Shown: in pieces, positions 1-9,114 of the stretch
Layout of the letters: each line of letters opens with the position of its first letter
Position numbering within the stretch: the stretch's first letter is position 1
DNA from: Virgibacillus profundi
Lineage (GTDB): Bacteria > Bacillota > Bacilli > Bacillales > Amphibacillaceae
Assembly (NCBI RefSeq): GCF_002287375.1
Contig: NZ_NPOA01000002.1
Location: forward strand, 1 to 64,000
Direction: 5' to 3'
DNA length: 64,000 bases
The notes under the pieces: generated by a model
Databases searched by the model: none
What the model saw: the letters and a program-made list of their open reading frames with translations, nothing else
Told to the model about the DNA's origin: nothing
Translations under genes and position numbers: made by a program

Positions 1-232
1 ATATTGGGTAATATTACAGAAATCCATAGAAAATCAAACAATTAATAATTGAACTCATTTTTTTTACTCCATTTTCACTCCTCTTTATATATACGTAACA
101 AAAACCCCTACTTTTTCACTGGTCTCGAACCGTCCCCATGTTTCTTGTAAAGTTGTCCTTGTGTCAGTATAATTAAAATAGTTAGAAAAATATATGTTCC
201 AGCAGATCACTTTTAAAAAGGAGATGACCCAA

Positions 233-1186
233 ATGAAAATTCTTGTGACGGAATTAATGTGGGAAGACGGGATGGAGGAGTTAAAAAGAAAAGGATATAC
301 GGTTGATTATGATATGGAGCTGAGCCGGAAGCGGAAGGAATTGCTTGAACTGGTGCCGGGCTATGATGCACTTATCGTCCGGAATGAAACACGGGTTGAT
401 ACCGAGTTACTTGATGCAGCGAAGAATACCAGGGTTATCGGCCGTCTTGGTGTCGGGCTTGATAACATCGATCTGAATGCATGCAAAGCACGCGGCATAC
501 CTGTTATCCCCGCTAGAAATGCAAATGCGACTTCCGTTGCGGAATATGTGATGGCAGCCATGCTTGACGCTTCCCGGCCTTTGTCTGCCGCTGATGCGGA
601 TGTGCGCCGGGGAAATTGGGATCGCAAATTTTTCACAGGTTCTGAGTTGAATAATCGGACACTTGGACTTATCGGGATGGGTGAGATTGCAAACCGTGTT
701 GCAAGAAGGGCAAATGTTTTCGGGATGAATGTGATCGGCTATGACCCATTTGTTGCTCCATTTGATCATGTGATTCAGGAAACGCATGTCCGCCCTGTTG
801 AGACGCTTGATGAACTGCTAAGCGAGTCGGATTTCGTTTCCATTCATGTACCACTAACCAATGCGACAAGGTATTTGCTTAACCACGAAAATTTCCCGCT
901 GATGAAGCCGCATGCCCATGTGATCAACTCAGCCAGGGGCGGTATCATCCATGAAGAGGACCTAATTGAGGCAGTTCAATTAAAACAAATCGCTGGTGCG
1001 TATCTTGATGTGCTCGAAAAGGAACCTGTTCAGAAAGATTCACTGCTTACAAAGGTTGAATCGATCCGGCTGTCCCCGCATATTGCTGGCCTGACGGTTG
1101 AAGCCCAGTCACGTACTGCAATGCTGATTGCGCGTGAAGTTGACAAGGTGCTGGGTGGCGGGGAGTCTATTTGTGCGGTAGTGTGA
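233..1186 (+). CDS. D-isomer-specific 2-hydroxyacid dehydrogenase
   Basis: This 317-residue cytosolic NAD-dependent oxidoreductase should interconvert a 2-hydroxyacid and its 2-oxoacid; phosphoglycerate-, hydroxypyruvate- or sulfolactate-type substrates are all possible. The Rossmann motif GLIGMGEIANRVARR lies near residue 145. The catalytic triad of the family is visible as Arg in INSARGG (about 234), Glu in LDVLEKEP and His in LSPHIAG. I chose the ATG at 233 because AAAAAGGAG sits 7-10 bases before it; an upstream in-frame ATG at 194 has no such site. Length is normal for the short members that lack a C-terminal ACT domain. It stands alone, followed by a repeat array and a convergent amidohydrolase gene. 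The family is certain, the substrate is not. Confidence 0.9.
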   Translation: MKILVTELMWEDGMEELKRKGYTVDYDMELSRKRKELLELVPGYDALIVRNETRVDTELLDAAKNTRVIGRLGVGLDNIDLNACKARGIPVIPARNANATSVAEYVMAAMLDASRPLSAADADVRRGNWDRKFFTGSELNNRTLGLIGMGEIANRVARRANVFGMNVIGYDPFVAPFDHVIQETHVRPVETLDELLSESDFVSIHVPLTNATRYLLNHENFPLMKPHAHVINSARGGIIHEEDLIEAVQLKQIAGAYLDVLEKEPVQKDSLLTKVESIRLSPHIAGLTVEAQSRTAMLIAREVDKVLGGGESICAVV

Positions 1187-1248
1187 TGAGGATGTGTGGC
1201 TGGGCGATTTCTTTGGAGCCTGAGTGAATTGTTGGAAGTTGTGAGGCT

Positions 1249-1452
1249 CCGGCCAGAAGACGTGCATCCCTCCGGAAAAGTTGTGCGCCCCCTGGCCAGA
1301 AGCTGTGCACCTCTGGTCAGAAGTCGTACACCCCCGGCTGGAAGACGTGCACCCCTCCGGAAAAATCGTGCGCCTCTGGCCAGAAGCTGTGCACCTCTGG
1401 TCAGAAGTCGTGCATCCCCTGCCACAAGTCGCGCACCTCCTGGCCGGAAACA
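1249..1452. repeat. GC-rich tandem array, 21-nt period, about 9-10 units
   Basis: Imperfect 21-nt units follow one another between two convergent genes. A typical unit reads CTGGTCAGAAGTCGTGCACC, with variants such as CTCCGGAAAAGTTGTGCGCC. The array is much richer in G+C than its surroundings. Because 21 is a multiple of 3, several frames on both strands stay open for 86-131 codons. None has a convincing ribosome binding site and the predicted peptides are just repeat translations, so I do not call a gene. Confidence 0.85.
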
Positions 1453-1488
1453 TAAAAGTTTGTCATGATATACATCATATTCTCCGCT

Positions 1489-2715
1489 TTACCCACTCAA
1501 CCTATCAACAACCCTATCCCCCCGAAAATACACAACTTTAATATCCTTCACATCTGTAATCTCCAACCCCGGAACCCCAGTCGTCACTACAAAGTTCGCA
1601 TCCATTCCTTGTTGCAATTTACCAAACTGATCTTCTTTTCCTAAAATAGCGGCTGGATTTGCGGTTAGCAAAGCAAGTGTCTCGTTTTCATCAAACCCAT
1701 TTTCTTGTAAAAGCATCATTCCAGGATGAGCGATTTTCATGAAAACATCCGGTCCCTGTAAGGATTGTTCTTTAAACGGTAGCCAATCCACATTCGGATA
1801 TGGTGGTAAATAGGCATCGGTTGCTATGGAGACATCAATTTTATTTTCAACCAATTCCAGGATGTTCTCAGGAGAATTTGGTTCCAAATGGGTCCCGCCC
1901 ATCGGTGTTGCAACTATCCTTGCTCCTTGCAGATTTGCTTTTTTAATCTGTTCATCCGTGATTCCATGTGCATGATGAAGAACATCAAAACCAGCCTCCA
2001 ATGTCATTTCAATCGCTTCCTCACCGGCAACGTGTAGGCCAATTTGTTTGCCGTATTGGTGGTAGATTTTTACAATGCTTTTTAATTCCTCAAGTGTATA
2101 AATGATTTCCCCAGCACATGGGACTTCTTCAGGTGTAAAGTTTGCTGGTGTAGCATTAATAAATAGGTTTTCACCTGGGTAATCATTTTGTCCAGCAATC
2201 TCTTTCACTATTCCTGGGTCAGAAAGGTCCGCTTGTCGAACTGCTTTCGATTTCGTTACCGCCGTAAAATGTACCAATTCACTAAATCCAATCGAGATAC
2301 TTGTGGCAGCGAATGAAATATCAAGTGGAAGATCTTTCACGGCTTGACGATAATCAGTGATAGAAAAGTCACTATTTGGGTGACCGCACACCTGTTCGCC
2401 AAGTGCTGTGATACCTGATCTTAATGCATGTAGTAGGATTGATTTTCCTGTCAGTAGATGGGTTGTTGGTGTAACTGGATATAAGGATGACGGAGCGAAT
2501 TCCAACAGGTGCGTATGACAGTCTACCAAAGAAGGTGTAATGACATAATTGGAATAATCGGTGACAGATAGGGATGGGAACTGGCTTCGTAACGTATTCC
2601 AATTCCCAACTTTAGCTATTTTACCATCTTTAATAATCATTGCTCCGTCGTAAATGGTACCTAAACTGCTTACAGTAACTATTTTTCCAGCATGAACTAT
2701 ATAATTGTTAGTCAT
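1489..2715 (-). CDS. Amidohydrolase family protein (imidazolonepropionase-like)
   Basis: This 408-residue metal-dependent hydrolase has the layout of the amidohydrolase superfamily. A small N-terminal beta domain is followed by the metal-binding DCHTHL motif at about residues 65-70, later conserved histidines in IGLHVAGEE and LHHAHG, and the catalytic Asp region SIATDAYLPP. The C-terminus returns to the beta domain (GMDANFVV). The family hydrolyses C-N bonds in cyclic amides, imidazolones, dipeptides and similar compounds; the substrate cannot be read here. Its start codon directly abuts the stop codon of the upstream membrane protein, so the two form one operon, and the carrier may import this enzyme's substrate. 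No signal peptide is present, so it acts in the cytosol. Confidence 0.85.
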   Translation of the reverse strand: MTNNYIVHAGKIVTVSSLGTIYDGAMIIKDGKIAKVGNWNTLRSQFPSLSVTDYSNYVITPSLVDCHTHLLEFAPSSLYPVTPTTHLLTGKSILLHALRSGITALGEQVCGHPNSDFSITDYRQAVKDLPLDISFAATSISIGFSELVHFTAVTKSKAVRQADLSDPGIVKEIAGQNDYPGENLFINATPANFTPEEVPCAGEIIYTLEELKSIVKIYHQYGKQIGLHVAGEEAIEMTLEAGFDVLHHAHGITDEQIKKANLQGARIVATPMGGTHLEPNSPENILELVENKIDVSIATDAYLPPYPNVDWLPFKEQSLQGPDVFMKIAHPGMMLLQENGFDENETLALLTANPAAILGKEDQFGKLQQGMDANFVVTTGVPGLEITDVKDIKVVYFRGDRVVDRLSG

Positions 2716-3813
2716 TTACGTCACCAAAAACGGTGTTAAGACATATGCAAGAATGCACGCTGTTGCAATCCGGATAATCATGCCAATTAAAGCCGCAGTA
2801 ATGACTTCTTTTTCGCGTAAGTCAGTTGATTCAGCCCAGATGGCTGGAATCTGACCGACAATAACATATATAGGAAGACCTGAGTTTGCTAGTACAAAGG
2901 ATCCAACAATTAAACGTGGATCAATGGTAGCGGCTACATCAGCAAGTTGCGCTACAGCGAGGGTAGGTGCAACGAGAAAAGAAACGATTCCGGTGCCAGG
3001 TTCAATGCTGATTAATGTAAGGATAGAAGCCATACTTGCTTCAATTGAATCCCATATACCAGCGAATTTTAATATCCCTATTAAAATAAATACAACTGTT
3101 ACAGCTGGAATTATGACTAAAAGTAGTAATTCCGTACCTTCTTTAGCAGAAGAAAAAATCGTTTTTAATAATGTTGTTTTAGGTGTGAATCGTGGTAATT
3201 CATCAAGGGTAACTTTTTTGGTATCACGATAAATTGTCTTAGATAAGATGAAAGGGACAACGATTAATGGTGCAAATATCGATAACAGAATAAGTGGAAA
3301 TGCATTTATACCAAAGATTGTTAAGGCAATTAGACCAAGAACAAATGTGGCGAAAGACTGTGGTGATTGAATCATGGTAGCCACTGCTATCTTTTGTTCC
3401 GCCTTTGTTGCTTTTGCTTTTACAAGGATGGGACCTGCAATTTTCCCGGCAGCATTAATATCCCCCAGTATGTTGTATGCACTAGGAATAATGACAGATG
3501 GATTGATTTTAAACCAACGCATGATTGGGACAAAAAGACGGATTAAGCCATCCGTAAACCCGAAGCGCTCCAGAATCCGACCAACGATTACACTGACAAT
3601 GACAGCAATACCAACTTCGCTTGTTAAAAAGGTGTCAACAACTACTGGTTTTACTTCTTTGATAATGGTATCAAATAGTTGTGATAAAGAATCAGGGGCA
3701 AGAAAAAGTACGGTGAGTGAAACAATAACAATCAAGACACCAATGACTTCAAACAAGTTCCATTTAGATCGGTTACGTGGAACTTGTGAACCTGGTTTTT
3801 TTTCTTTATCCAT
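2716..3813 (-). CDS. Nucleoside-recognition (Gate) domain membrane protein, probable transporter
   Basis: This is a 365-residue polytopic membrane protein with about 9-10 hydrophobic segments. Its repeated Gate-type elements resemble the nucleoside recognition family (for example PSAYNILGDINAAGKIAGPI near residue 115 and SGLPIYVIVGQIPAIW near 310). I chose the ATG at 3813 rather than a more upstream in-frame ATG because GGAGGGGAG lies just before it. The first 20 residues are polar and basic, then membrane segments begin. It is the first gene of a two-gene operon with the amidohydrolase, which suggests uptake or export of that enzyme's substrate or product. Gate-domain proteins are involved in transport or membrane signalling; the actual substrate is unknown. 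Confidence 0.75.
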   Translation of the reverse strand: MDKEKKPGSQVPRNRSKWNLFEVIGVLIVIVSLTVLFLAPDSLSQLFDTIIKEVKPVVVDTFLTSEVGIAVIVSVIVGRILERFGFTDGLIRLFVPIMRWFKINPSVIIPSAYNILGDINAAGKIAGPILVKAKATKAEQKIAVATMIQSPQSFATFVLGLIALTIFGINAFPLILLSIFAPLIVVPFILSKTIYRDTKKVTLDELPRFTPKTTLLKTIFSSAKEGTELLLLVIIPAVTVVFILIGILKFAGIWDSIEASMASILTLISIEPGTGIVSFLVAPTLAVAQLADVAATIDPRLIVGSFVLANSGLPIYVIVGQIPAIWAESTDLREKEVITAALIGMIIRIATACILAYVLTPFLVT

Positions 3814-4380
3814 AAGCTCCCCTCCAGACATTTTATATAGAATATGACGGAAATTAAAAATGTGTGTATGCCTAGGTTTTGATTTGTGCAGGGGGAGATA
3901 AAGATGGTATTAGACCTGGATTGTTCTCCTGTTTATTAAAAAAAGTATAAGTTTTTAAAAAATGGTTAACTTCACCGGCAACGTATGGATGGTTTGAAGT
4001 CGATCCAGTGAATAAGAAAATTTATTACTGGGATATTCCCGAGGATGTATAAATTGAGAGGGAGAGACCTATTAAAGGTGGGATAGATGAGTTGAATGCA
4101 TTGTACCCTATAGTGATGACGACTTAATTTCCAAGATACTATGGTGCTAGGGAACTTTGGTGAAATAGATTGTTAGAATTTTAGAGTCTGCTGGAATTAA
4201 TGCATTGGGTACTAATCCAATGTTAATTCCAGCAGTTTTTTATAAAAACAGATATCCTAAATATAGTGGGTTGAGTCATTACTATTCTCATGGAATCTTG
4301 CAAGAAAAATCTAAAATACACAAGTAACAAAACTGGCATTAAAGCAAAACACAAGAAGCATGAAACTCCTCCCCATGCTC
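3814..4380. other. Intergenic region with a short coding remnant
   Basis: No intact gene is visible in these 567 bases. On the plus strand at about 3989-4051 the frame reads WFEVDPVNKKIYYWDIPEDV and then a stop. That looks like the C-terminal tail of a lost secreted protein, although no upstream continuation remains. A strong terminator hairpin at 4188-4241 follows. Confidence 0.4.
4188..4241 (+). terminator. Strong intrinsic terminator
   Basis: A long hairpin with arms CTGCTGGAATTAA and TTAATTCCAGCAG, extended by CATTGG/CCAATG, is followed by six T residues. On the plus strand it would end transcription from the remnant upstream. Confidence 0.8.
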
Positions 4381-4995
4381 CTAAAAAGACCCTAACATCT
4401 CCCCAAGCGGTCCATCTTCATCAATAATGTCACTAATCGCATAGACACTTATTGGAAAATAGGAGATTCCAAAATAATATGGAGCCAGATCATAAAGCTG
4501 ATAATAGAGTACAAGGCTTTTGTCTGCAATGTAAAAATTTTCATTGCCAGGTAAAACAATTGGCTCATTGATGACAGGAATATCTCTTTCCTTCACCTGT
4601 GATTTAATCATGTCCAGTAATACTTGCTGGTAATTGGAATCAGGCTTGAAAAGCTCATCTAATGTATAACGTTTTCCTGTAGTTACATCAAAGGTAAGTG
4701 TGTCAATGACTGTCATACCATGCGCTCCACCTGAGAATGAATAAACGTACAGCGCAAGGCTTAAAATGCCGCGTTCATTCGTTTTTATCTCAAACCAGCT
4801 CTGCATTTCTACAAGTGTTGGTTCATAAAAATTCCACTCTGTCAGCAGTTGATTTAAGTGTGCCATAATGGTTTGGTTAATATGATGTTGAATGCTTGGG
4901 TTATTCAATCCTGTCACTACTGGATAATAAACCTGGATGTTTCGCTGGTTGTCGATATAGGAGCGTGGTTGTATAATGGCAGGCTGTTGTAACAT
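4381..4995 (-). CDS. DUF3298/DUF4163-type protein, copy 1
   Basis: This 204-residue protein resembles the DUF4163-DUF3298 module found in the extracellular parts of RsiV-like anti-sigma factors and in the polysaccharide deacetylase PdaC. The core motif FSGGAHGMTVIDTLTFDVTTGKRYTLDELF (split here: FSGGAHG near residue 91, then TFDVTTGK, then LDELF) is typical of DUF3298. There is no signal peptide or membrane anchor, so it is probably a cytosolic or forespore protein, unlike most relatives. AAGGGGGG precedes the ATG. A copy that differs at only a few residues lies at 10965-11579 in the same orientation. The function is unknown. Confidence 0.8.
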   Translation of the reverse strand: MLQQPAIIQPRSYIDNQRNIQVYYPVVTGLNNPSIQHHINQTIMAHLNQLLTEWNFYEPTLVEMQSWFEIKTNERGILSLALYVYSFSGGAHGMTVIDTLTFDVTTGKRYTLDELFKPDSNYQQVLLDMIKSQVKERDIPVINEPIVLPGNENFYIADKSLVLYYQLYDLAPYYFGISYFPISVYAISDIIDEDGPLGEMLGSF

Positions 4996-5074
4996 GTAAA
5001 TCCCCCCTTTAGACGAATATCATTATAGGTTATGCAGAATTATGTAATGGGTGAAGGGGGAAGGGTGTTGGAGA

Positions 5075-5478
5075 GTTGCAGATGCAAAGTATTTTCATAG
5101 ATTACCTGAGCGTATGTCCTTTCAGGAAGGGGCACTATGTAGAACCAACAGCAGTTGCTTTCCATGCAGTAAGAAAAAGTAAAAGAACTGGGTGCGACGC
5201 ATACTATTAATCCAATGGAAGAGGACGCAGTAGAAAAAATTATGGCTGTAACAGGAAAAGGTGTTGAGGTAGCCTTTGAATCCGCTGGAGCACAAACTGC
5301 AGTTACAAGTGCATTGACAGCTCTTAAAAAGAAAGGCACGCTTTTAGTAGTTGCTGGATTTTCACAGGAAGTTTCTATTGATCCAAATGCAATGTTGTTT
5401 AAAGAAGCAAATATCCAATTCAGCCCTGCATATGCAAATGATTTTCCATCAGTTATCATATCAATTGCTGAGGGCTAG
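5075..5478 (+). pseudogene. Broken zinc-dependent alcohol dehydrogenase (butanediol dehydrogenase type)
   Basis: Reading the plus strand gives the middle of a medium-chain dehydrogenase: VADAKYFHRLPERMSFQEGAL, then after a frameshift VEPTAVAFHAV, then after an internal deletion KELGATHTINP, GVEVAFESAGAQTAV and ISIAEG before a stop. The N-terminal catalytic zinc domain and the Rossmann GxGxxG segment are missing. It is clearly different in sequence from the intact dehydrogenase at 12775, so it is not a recent copy of that gene. It lies just upstream of the divergent DUF3298 gene. Confidence 0.85.
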
Positions 5479-5569
5479 CTTGATGTAAAAAATGTAATTA
5501 CTAAAACGTGAAAATGTGTATATTAAATACAGATAAATATTAATAGTATTTATTTTATAATTGAAGTCT

Positions 5570-5602
5570 AAAAGAGAAGTGTTTGCAGCATTTCTCTTTT
5601 CA
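5570..5602 (+). terminator. Intrinsic terminator after the dehydrogenase relic
   Basis: Arms AAAAGAGAA and TTCTCTTTT enclose a 13-base loop about 90 bases after the relic's stop. It probably survives from the original dehydrogenase gene. Confidence 0.6.
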
Positions 5603-5878
5603 TATTTGGGATGTCAGCCCGCAACCAAGGTTTTATTTCGTGTAGTTAATTCAGATTGAAGGAATTACTTTGTTAAGACTTGTAACATATTTTAAAGCAT
5701 CGCACCCGGGGAAATTTAGAGTGTGCTGCGGTTATGCAATGGGTTCCCCCTTGGAGTAGTCTGTAATACGGTTCAGTTGTCACTTTCCAATCAATCCTCA
5801 TAAAAATCAGTTCTGGTTTATTCTACCTTTATTTGGATAGAATAAACACCTACAACCGGAAACTGAGGAAGTGACAGT

Positions 5879-6577
5879 GTGGATTTTTTTATTGGACAAG
5901 AAACGCTTACTGCAGTGCAGTGGATATTGAGAGCAATTGTAGCTTTTTTCTTTTTACTTTTTGCAGCTAAAATAATGGGACAACGATCTATCTCCCAATT
6001 AAGGTTGCTTGACTTTACAATGGCAATATTAATCGGAAACATCATTGCGCATCCATTATCTGATGAGCAATTAGGAATGAAAGGCTCCATGATTACGATA
6101 ATAGTATTGGTTATTTTATATGTTCTAAGTCTTTTTCTAGGTTTAAAGTGGAATGGGGTAAAACGATTTCTTGAGCCGGGACCATATCCGCTTGTGAAAA
6201 ACGGGGAAATTATATACAAAGGATTAACGAAGGCTAGAATATCTCTCGATCATCTGTTAACAGAATTAAGAAAAGAAAAAGTTTATGATGTTGAAAAGGT
6301 ATCCTTGGCATTATGGGAACCGGGCGGATCTCTTTCTGTTTTTCTAAAATCGGAACATCAAACAGTAACTCCATCAGATTTACAAATGCTAACAAAACCA
6401 TTCTCATTTCCTTTACCAATCATTAAAGAAGGAAACATTGATTTTAACGTACTGAAGCAAGCTGGAAAAGATGAAACCTGGCTTAGGGAAAGAATTGGTA
6501 TAATATCTGCTGCAGATATTACTGATATCTTGTTAGCAACAATTGATGATAATGATAATTTGAAAATTTATTTATAG
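5879..6577 (+). CDS. DUF421 (YetF/YdfR-type) membrane protein
   Basis: This 232-residue protein has three N-terminal membrane segments (about residues 12-32, 42-60 and 68-88) followed by a cytosolic YetF-like domain. The family signature KIMGQRSISQLRLLDFTMAILIGNI is visible in two pieces: MGQRSISQL at about 33 and DFTMAILIGNI at about 45. The start is GTG, preceded by TGAGGAAGTG. Members of this family are abundant in spore formers and the YetF type has been linked to spore membranes; the biochemical role is unknown. It stands alone between a relic and a convergent Hsp20 gene. Confidence 0.85.
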   Translation: MDFFIGQETLTAVQWILRAIVAFFFLLFAAKIMGQRSISQLRLLDFTMAILIGNIIAHPLSDEQLGMKGSMITIIVLVILYVLSLFLGLKWNGVKRFLEPGPYPLVKNGEIIYKGLTKARISLDHLLTELRKEKVYDVEKVSLALWEPGGSLSVFLKSEHQTVTPSDLQMLTKPFSFPLPIIKEGNIDFNVLKQAGKDETWLRERIGIISAADITDILLATIDDNDNLKIYL

Positions 6578-6648
6578 GGGGGTCACTTCCTGGGTTTTGT
6601 CGAATAAAAATATTAGAAAAAAATAAGGTTGTTAGTTCTCATGATTCA

Positions 6649-6732
6649 ATGCATGGAAACTGGCAGCTTTTTATTTTGAGCAAAAAACACAGCGCCTATC
6701 AAAAAAACATGGCAGATACTATTGCTAAATAA
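6649..6732 (+). other. Short coding remnant, 27 codons
   Basis: A plus-strand frame reads MHGNWQLFILSKKHSAYQKN and ends AKNMADTIAK-like before TAA. It has no ribosome binding site and looks like the tail of a lost gene. The inverted repeat AAAGCC/GGCTTT at about 6742-6776 could be a weak two-way terminator between DUF421 and Hsp20. Confidence 0.25.
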
Positions 6733-6786
6733 GTTTCACAAGTCAAAGCCGGATCCATCGCCTGATGATCGTGGCTTTATTAGTAG

Positions 6787-7224
6787 CTATTCCTCAATAT
6801 CAATATACTTCCTATTGGAATTCTTTTTCGGTATGAAAATTTTCAATATACCATCTTGAAATGAAGCGCTTGTTTCTTCTTCCGGGATTATAAATGGTAC
6901 GGTTACAACCTTTTCTTTTTGTTCAAAGGATTGCCTTTTACTGTTAGAATATTTCTCATTATCCATTCCCTTCACACTAATCCGTAATCTGTTTCCAATG
7001 ATTTCTATATGAATCTGATCACGTTTATATCCAGGCAATTCTGCTTTAACAATGATATCTGAATCCGTTTCCTCTACATCAACCCAAATAGATTTTAAAT
7101 GGAATTGAGAATTCATCTGCTTAAATGATTCATTGAAAAAAGAATCCATTTTTTTCACAAAATCATGAAGCGGCCGCATATCAATATCAAATCCATCAGG
7201 AAATTTCCCTTTATTTTTGCTCAA
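6787..7224 (-). CDS. Hsp20/alpha-crystallin small heat shock protein
   Basis: This small chaperone of about 145 residues has an alpha-crystallin domain from about residue 48 to the end. It starts with WVDVEETDSDIIVKAELPGY, contains RLRISVKG, and ends with SFQDGILKIFIPKK, the GILxIxIPK motif of the family. Small heat shock proteins hold unfolding proteins in oligomers in the cytosol; in spore formers related proteins also occur in the coat. I prefer the TTG at 7224 because GAAGGAG lies 8 bases before it; the GTG three codons upstream overlaps that site. Confidence 0.85.
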   Translation of the reverse strand: MSKNKGKFPDGFDIDMRPLHDFVKKMDSFFNESFKQMNSQFHLKSIWVDVEETDSDIIVKAELPGYKRDQIHIEIIGNRLRISVKGMDNEKYSNSKRQSFEQKEKVVTVPFIIPEEETSASFQDGILKIFIPKKNSNRKYIDIEE

Positions 7225-7484
7225 AATGCTCACTCCTTCATAGTCATCTATAATGATAAAATATGCATGGAAGCGGAAAAAGTTTGGGTGCTTTCATGGA
7301 CTTGTTAGAGAATACCTGCCACTTTACTAAGGAAAATCGCATTAGTTGTTGCCTGGACATACAATTACAGGGTCTTTTGAGTCGCTACTAATCTCTTGTT
7401 TTTAATTACATATCTTTCATTTACTATTAACATTCATTTAATAGACTTCCTCTATAATTATAGATAAATACGATAGAGGGAGAG

Positions 7485-8345
7485 ATGAAGATGATGAAAC
7501 GCAAATTTACTATCATGTCACTAGCAACAATTTTCTTTATGTCCATGTTTTCCGCACCTGTATTCGCAGCCGATGGTGAAAGTCAGACAATGCAGCAACA
7601 ACAAAAGATGGTTAACATTGCACACCGTGGTGCTTCAGGGCATGCTCCTGAAAACACAATGTCTGCTTTTGAAAAGGCGCTTGAAATGAAAGCTGATTTT
7701 ATTGAGATTGATGTACAAATGACACGAGATGGAAAATTAGTTGCTATCCATGATACAACCGTTGATCGTACAACAAATGGAACGGGATCTGTTGGGGACT
7801 ACACACTTGAGGAACTTCAGCAATTGGATGCCGGAAGCTGGTTCGGTGAAGAATTTGCGGGTGAACAAATTCCAACTTTTGAGGAAATCATCGATAGATA
7901 TCGTGGAAAGATAGGGATATTAATAGAATTAAAATCACCTGGATTGTATCCGGGTGTTGAAGAGAACGCTGCTGAAGCCTTAATTCAGCGTAATATGCAT
8001 CAGCCTAATAACGGTAAAATTATTATCCAGTCATTTAATCATGAATCTGTTCAATTATCAAAGGGATTTCTGCCAAATATTCCCCATGGTGTCCTTGCCG
8101 GATTAACTTGGGCAGATGTTACAGATGAAGAACTGGAACAATTTGCAGCATATGCTGATTTCTTCAATCCGAATATGAATATAGTTACAGATGAGCTTGT
8201 TGATCGTACGCATACTGCTGGGATGCAGATGTACCCTTATACTGTACGAACGCAGGAGCAAGCAGATAACTTATTCGAACTTGGTGTTGATGGTATAATT
8301 ACTGATTTTCCTGAGTATGTTTATGGACATCCTGTGAAAAATTGA
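7485..8345 (+). CDS. glpQ: Secreted glycerophosphodiester phosphodiesterase
   Basis: This enzyme hydrolyses glycerophosphodiesters, including teichoic-acid-derived ones in Bacillaceae, to glycerol 3-phosphate and an alcohol outside the cell. An N-terminal signal peptide with the hydrophobic stretch IMSLATIFFMSMFS ends at APVFAADG. The catalytic motif follows: HRGASGHAPENT near residue 47, EIDVQMTRDGKLVAIHD near 74, the metal-binding ELKSP near 152, and DGIITDFPE at the C-terminus. Length (286 residues) is typical. The start could also be the ATG at 7491, which is better spaced from GAGGGAGAG. A strong terminator follows; the gene is monocistronic. Confidence 0.92.
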   Translation: MKMMKRKFTIMSLATIFFMSMFSAPVFAADGESQTMQQQQKMVNIAHRGASGHAPENTMSAFEKALEMKADFIEIDVQMTRDGKLVAIHDTTVDRTTNGTGSVGDYTLEELQQLDAGSWFGEEFAGEQIPTFEEIIDRYRGKIGILIELKSPGLYPGVEENAAEALIQRNMHQPNNGKIIIQSFNHESVQLSKGFLPNIPHGVLAGLTWADVTDEELEQFAAYADFFNPNMNIVTDELVDRTHTAGMQMYPYTVRTQEQADNLFELGVDGIITDFPEYVYGHPVKN

Positions 8346-8435
8346 GGACCTTAGAAAAGGTTGGTAGTCTAGTAATTGGATTTACAAGAATTCCAGTACT
8401 GTATTATTACCGCTATAAAATAGGAGGATATTAAA

Positions 8436-8476
8436 TTGCTTGACCAATGTTATGCAAATGAGCATTGGTCAAGCAA
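8436..8476 (+). terminator. Intrinsic terminator after glpQ
   Basis: Arms TTGCTTGACCAATG and CATTGGTCAAGCAA form a perfect 14-bp stem with a 13-base loop, followed by CTTATTTC. It may work in both directions, serving the convergent gene at 8576 as well. Confidence 0.8.
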
Positions 8477-8575
8477 CTTATTTCATGTCATGGGAAACTG
8501 TGAAAATATAGCAATCCATTAGCCGGATTTTCCTTAACTAACCCTACCAGCCTCTCACCGGTATCCTCTGGCAAA

Positions 8576-8977
8576 TTAATACCAAGGGTAATAAGGATAG
8601 TAAGGGTAATAATATGGAAAAAGGAATAATCTTCTAAATAAACGGAATGGGAAACGGCGCCGACGGAAACGACGAAACCTCCTTCTGCGGGGGCGACCGT
8701 ATTCATCATAATCATCAAAATCAAAGTCAAATTGTCTGGCTGCCCCTTCTTCATTAGCCGGTCTCATTTGATCTGCATCAATCTCTTCAGGAATATACAT
8801 GGTTACACCATCATCGTCCATACTTTCGATAATACCATTAAATTCTGATCCATCATTCATTTGTGCTACCACATGATAGTTCATATACCGCTGACAAAAT
8901 GCTTTTACATCGTCATCCATAGGTTGATGTTGATGAGTTCCTGGAAATTGCTGATGCATTGGATTGTTATTATTCAT
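8576..8977 (-). CDS. Hypothetical spore-type protein with Arg-rich and Tyr-Pro tail
   Basis: This 133-residue protein has three visible parts. A Gln/His-rich N-terminus is followed by a small beta-type domain at about residues 27-65 (CQRYMNYHVVAQMNDGSEF, then GIIESMDDDGVTMYIPEE). The C-terminus is of low complexity: a basic run with repeated RRRRFRR, then PYYYPYYPYYPWY. The central domain shares its pattern (Cys-x-x-Tyr, strand, Gly, G-I-I, GV-Y) with the small protein at 10149. Such basic and aromatic tails are common among spore coat and spore morphogenesis proteins. AAAGGAGAG precedes the ATG. I do not recognise a named family. Confidence 0.7.
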   Translation of the reverse strand: MNNNNPMHQQFPGTHQHQPMDDDVKAFCQRYMNYHVVAQMNDGSEFNGIIESMDDDGVTMYIPEEIDADQMRPANEEGAARQFDFDFDDYDEYGRPRRRRFRRFRRRRFPFRLFRRLFLFPYYYPYYPYYPWY

Positions 8978-9114
8978 TAGAACATCTCTCCTTTCTTTAC
9001 ATCATTAGGGTATTCACCTAGCTTGGGCTATGGGTGGGCTATGTTGTTAGGCACTAATTTGAATACGTAATCATACCTATAAGGATGAAAGTTTTTAAGA
9101 AAGGAGATGATTTC

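Noticed and set aside
1030-1541. Overlapping reading frames of 86-131 codons on both strands
   Set aside because: They are open only because the 21-nt repeat unit is a multiple of three; the products are Arg/Ala/Pro repeats without ribosome binding sites.
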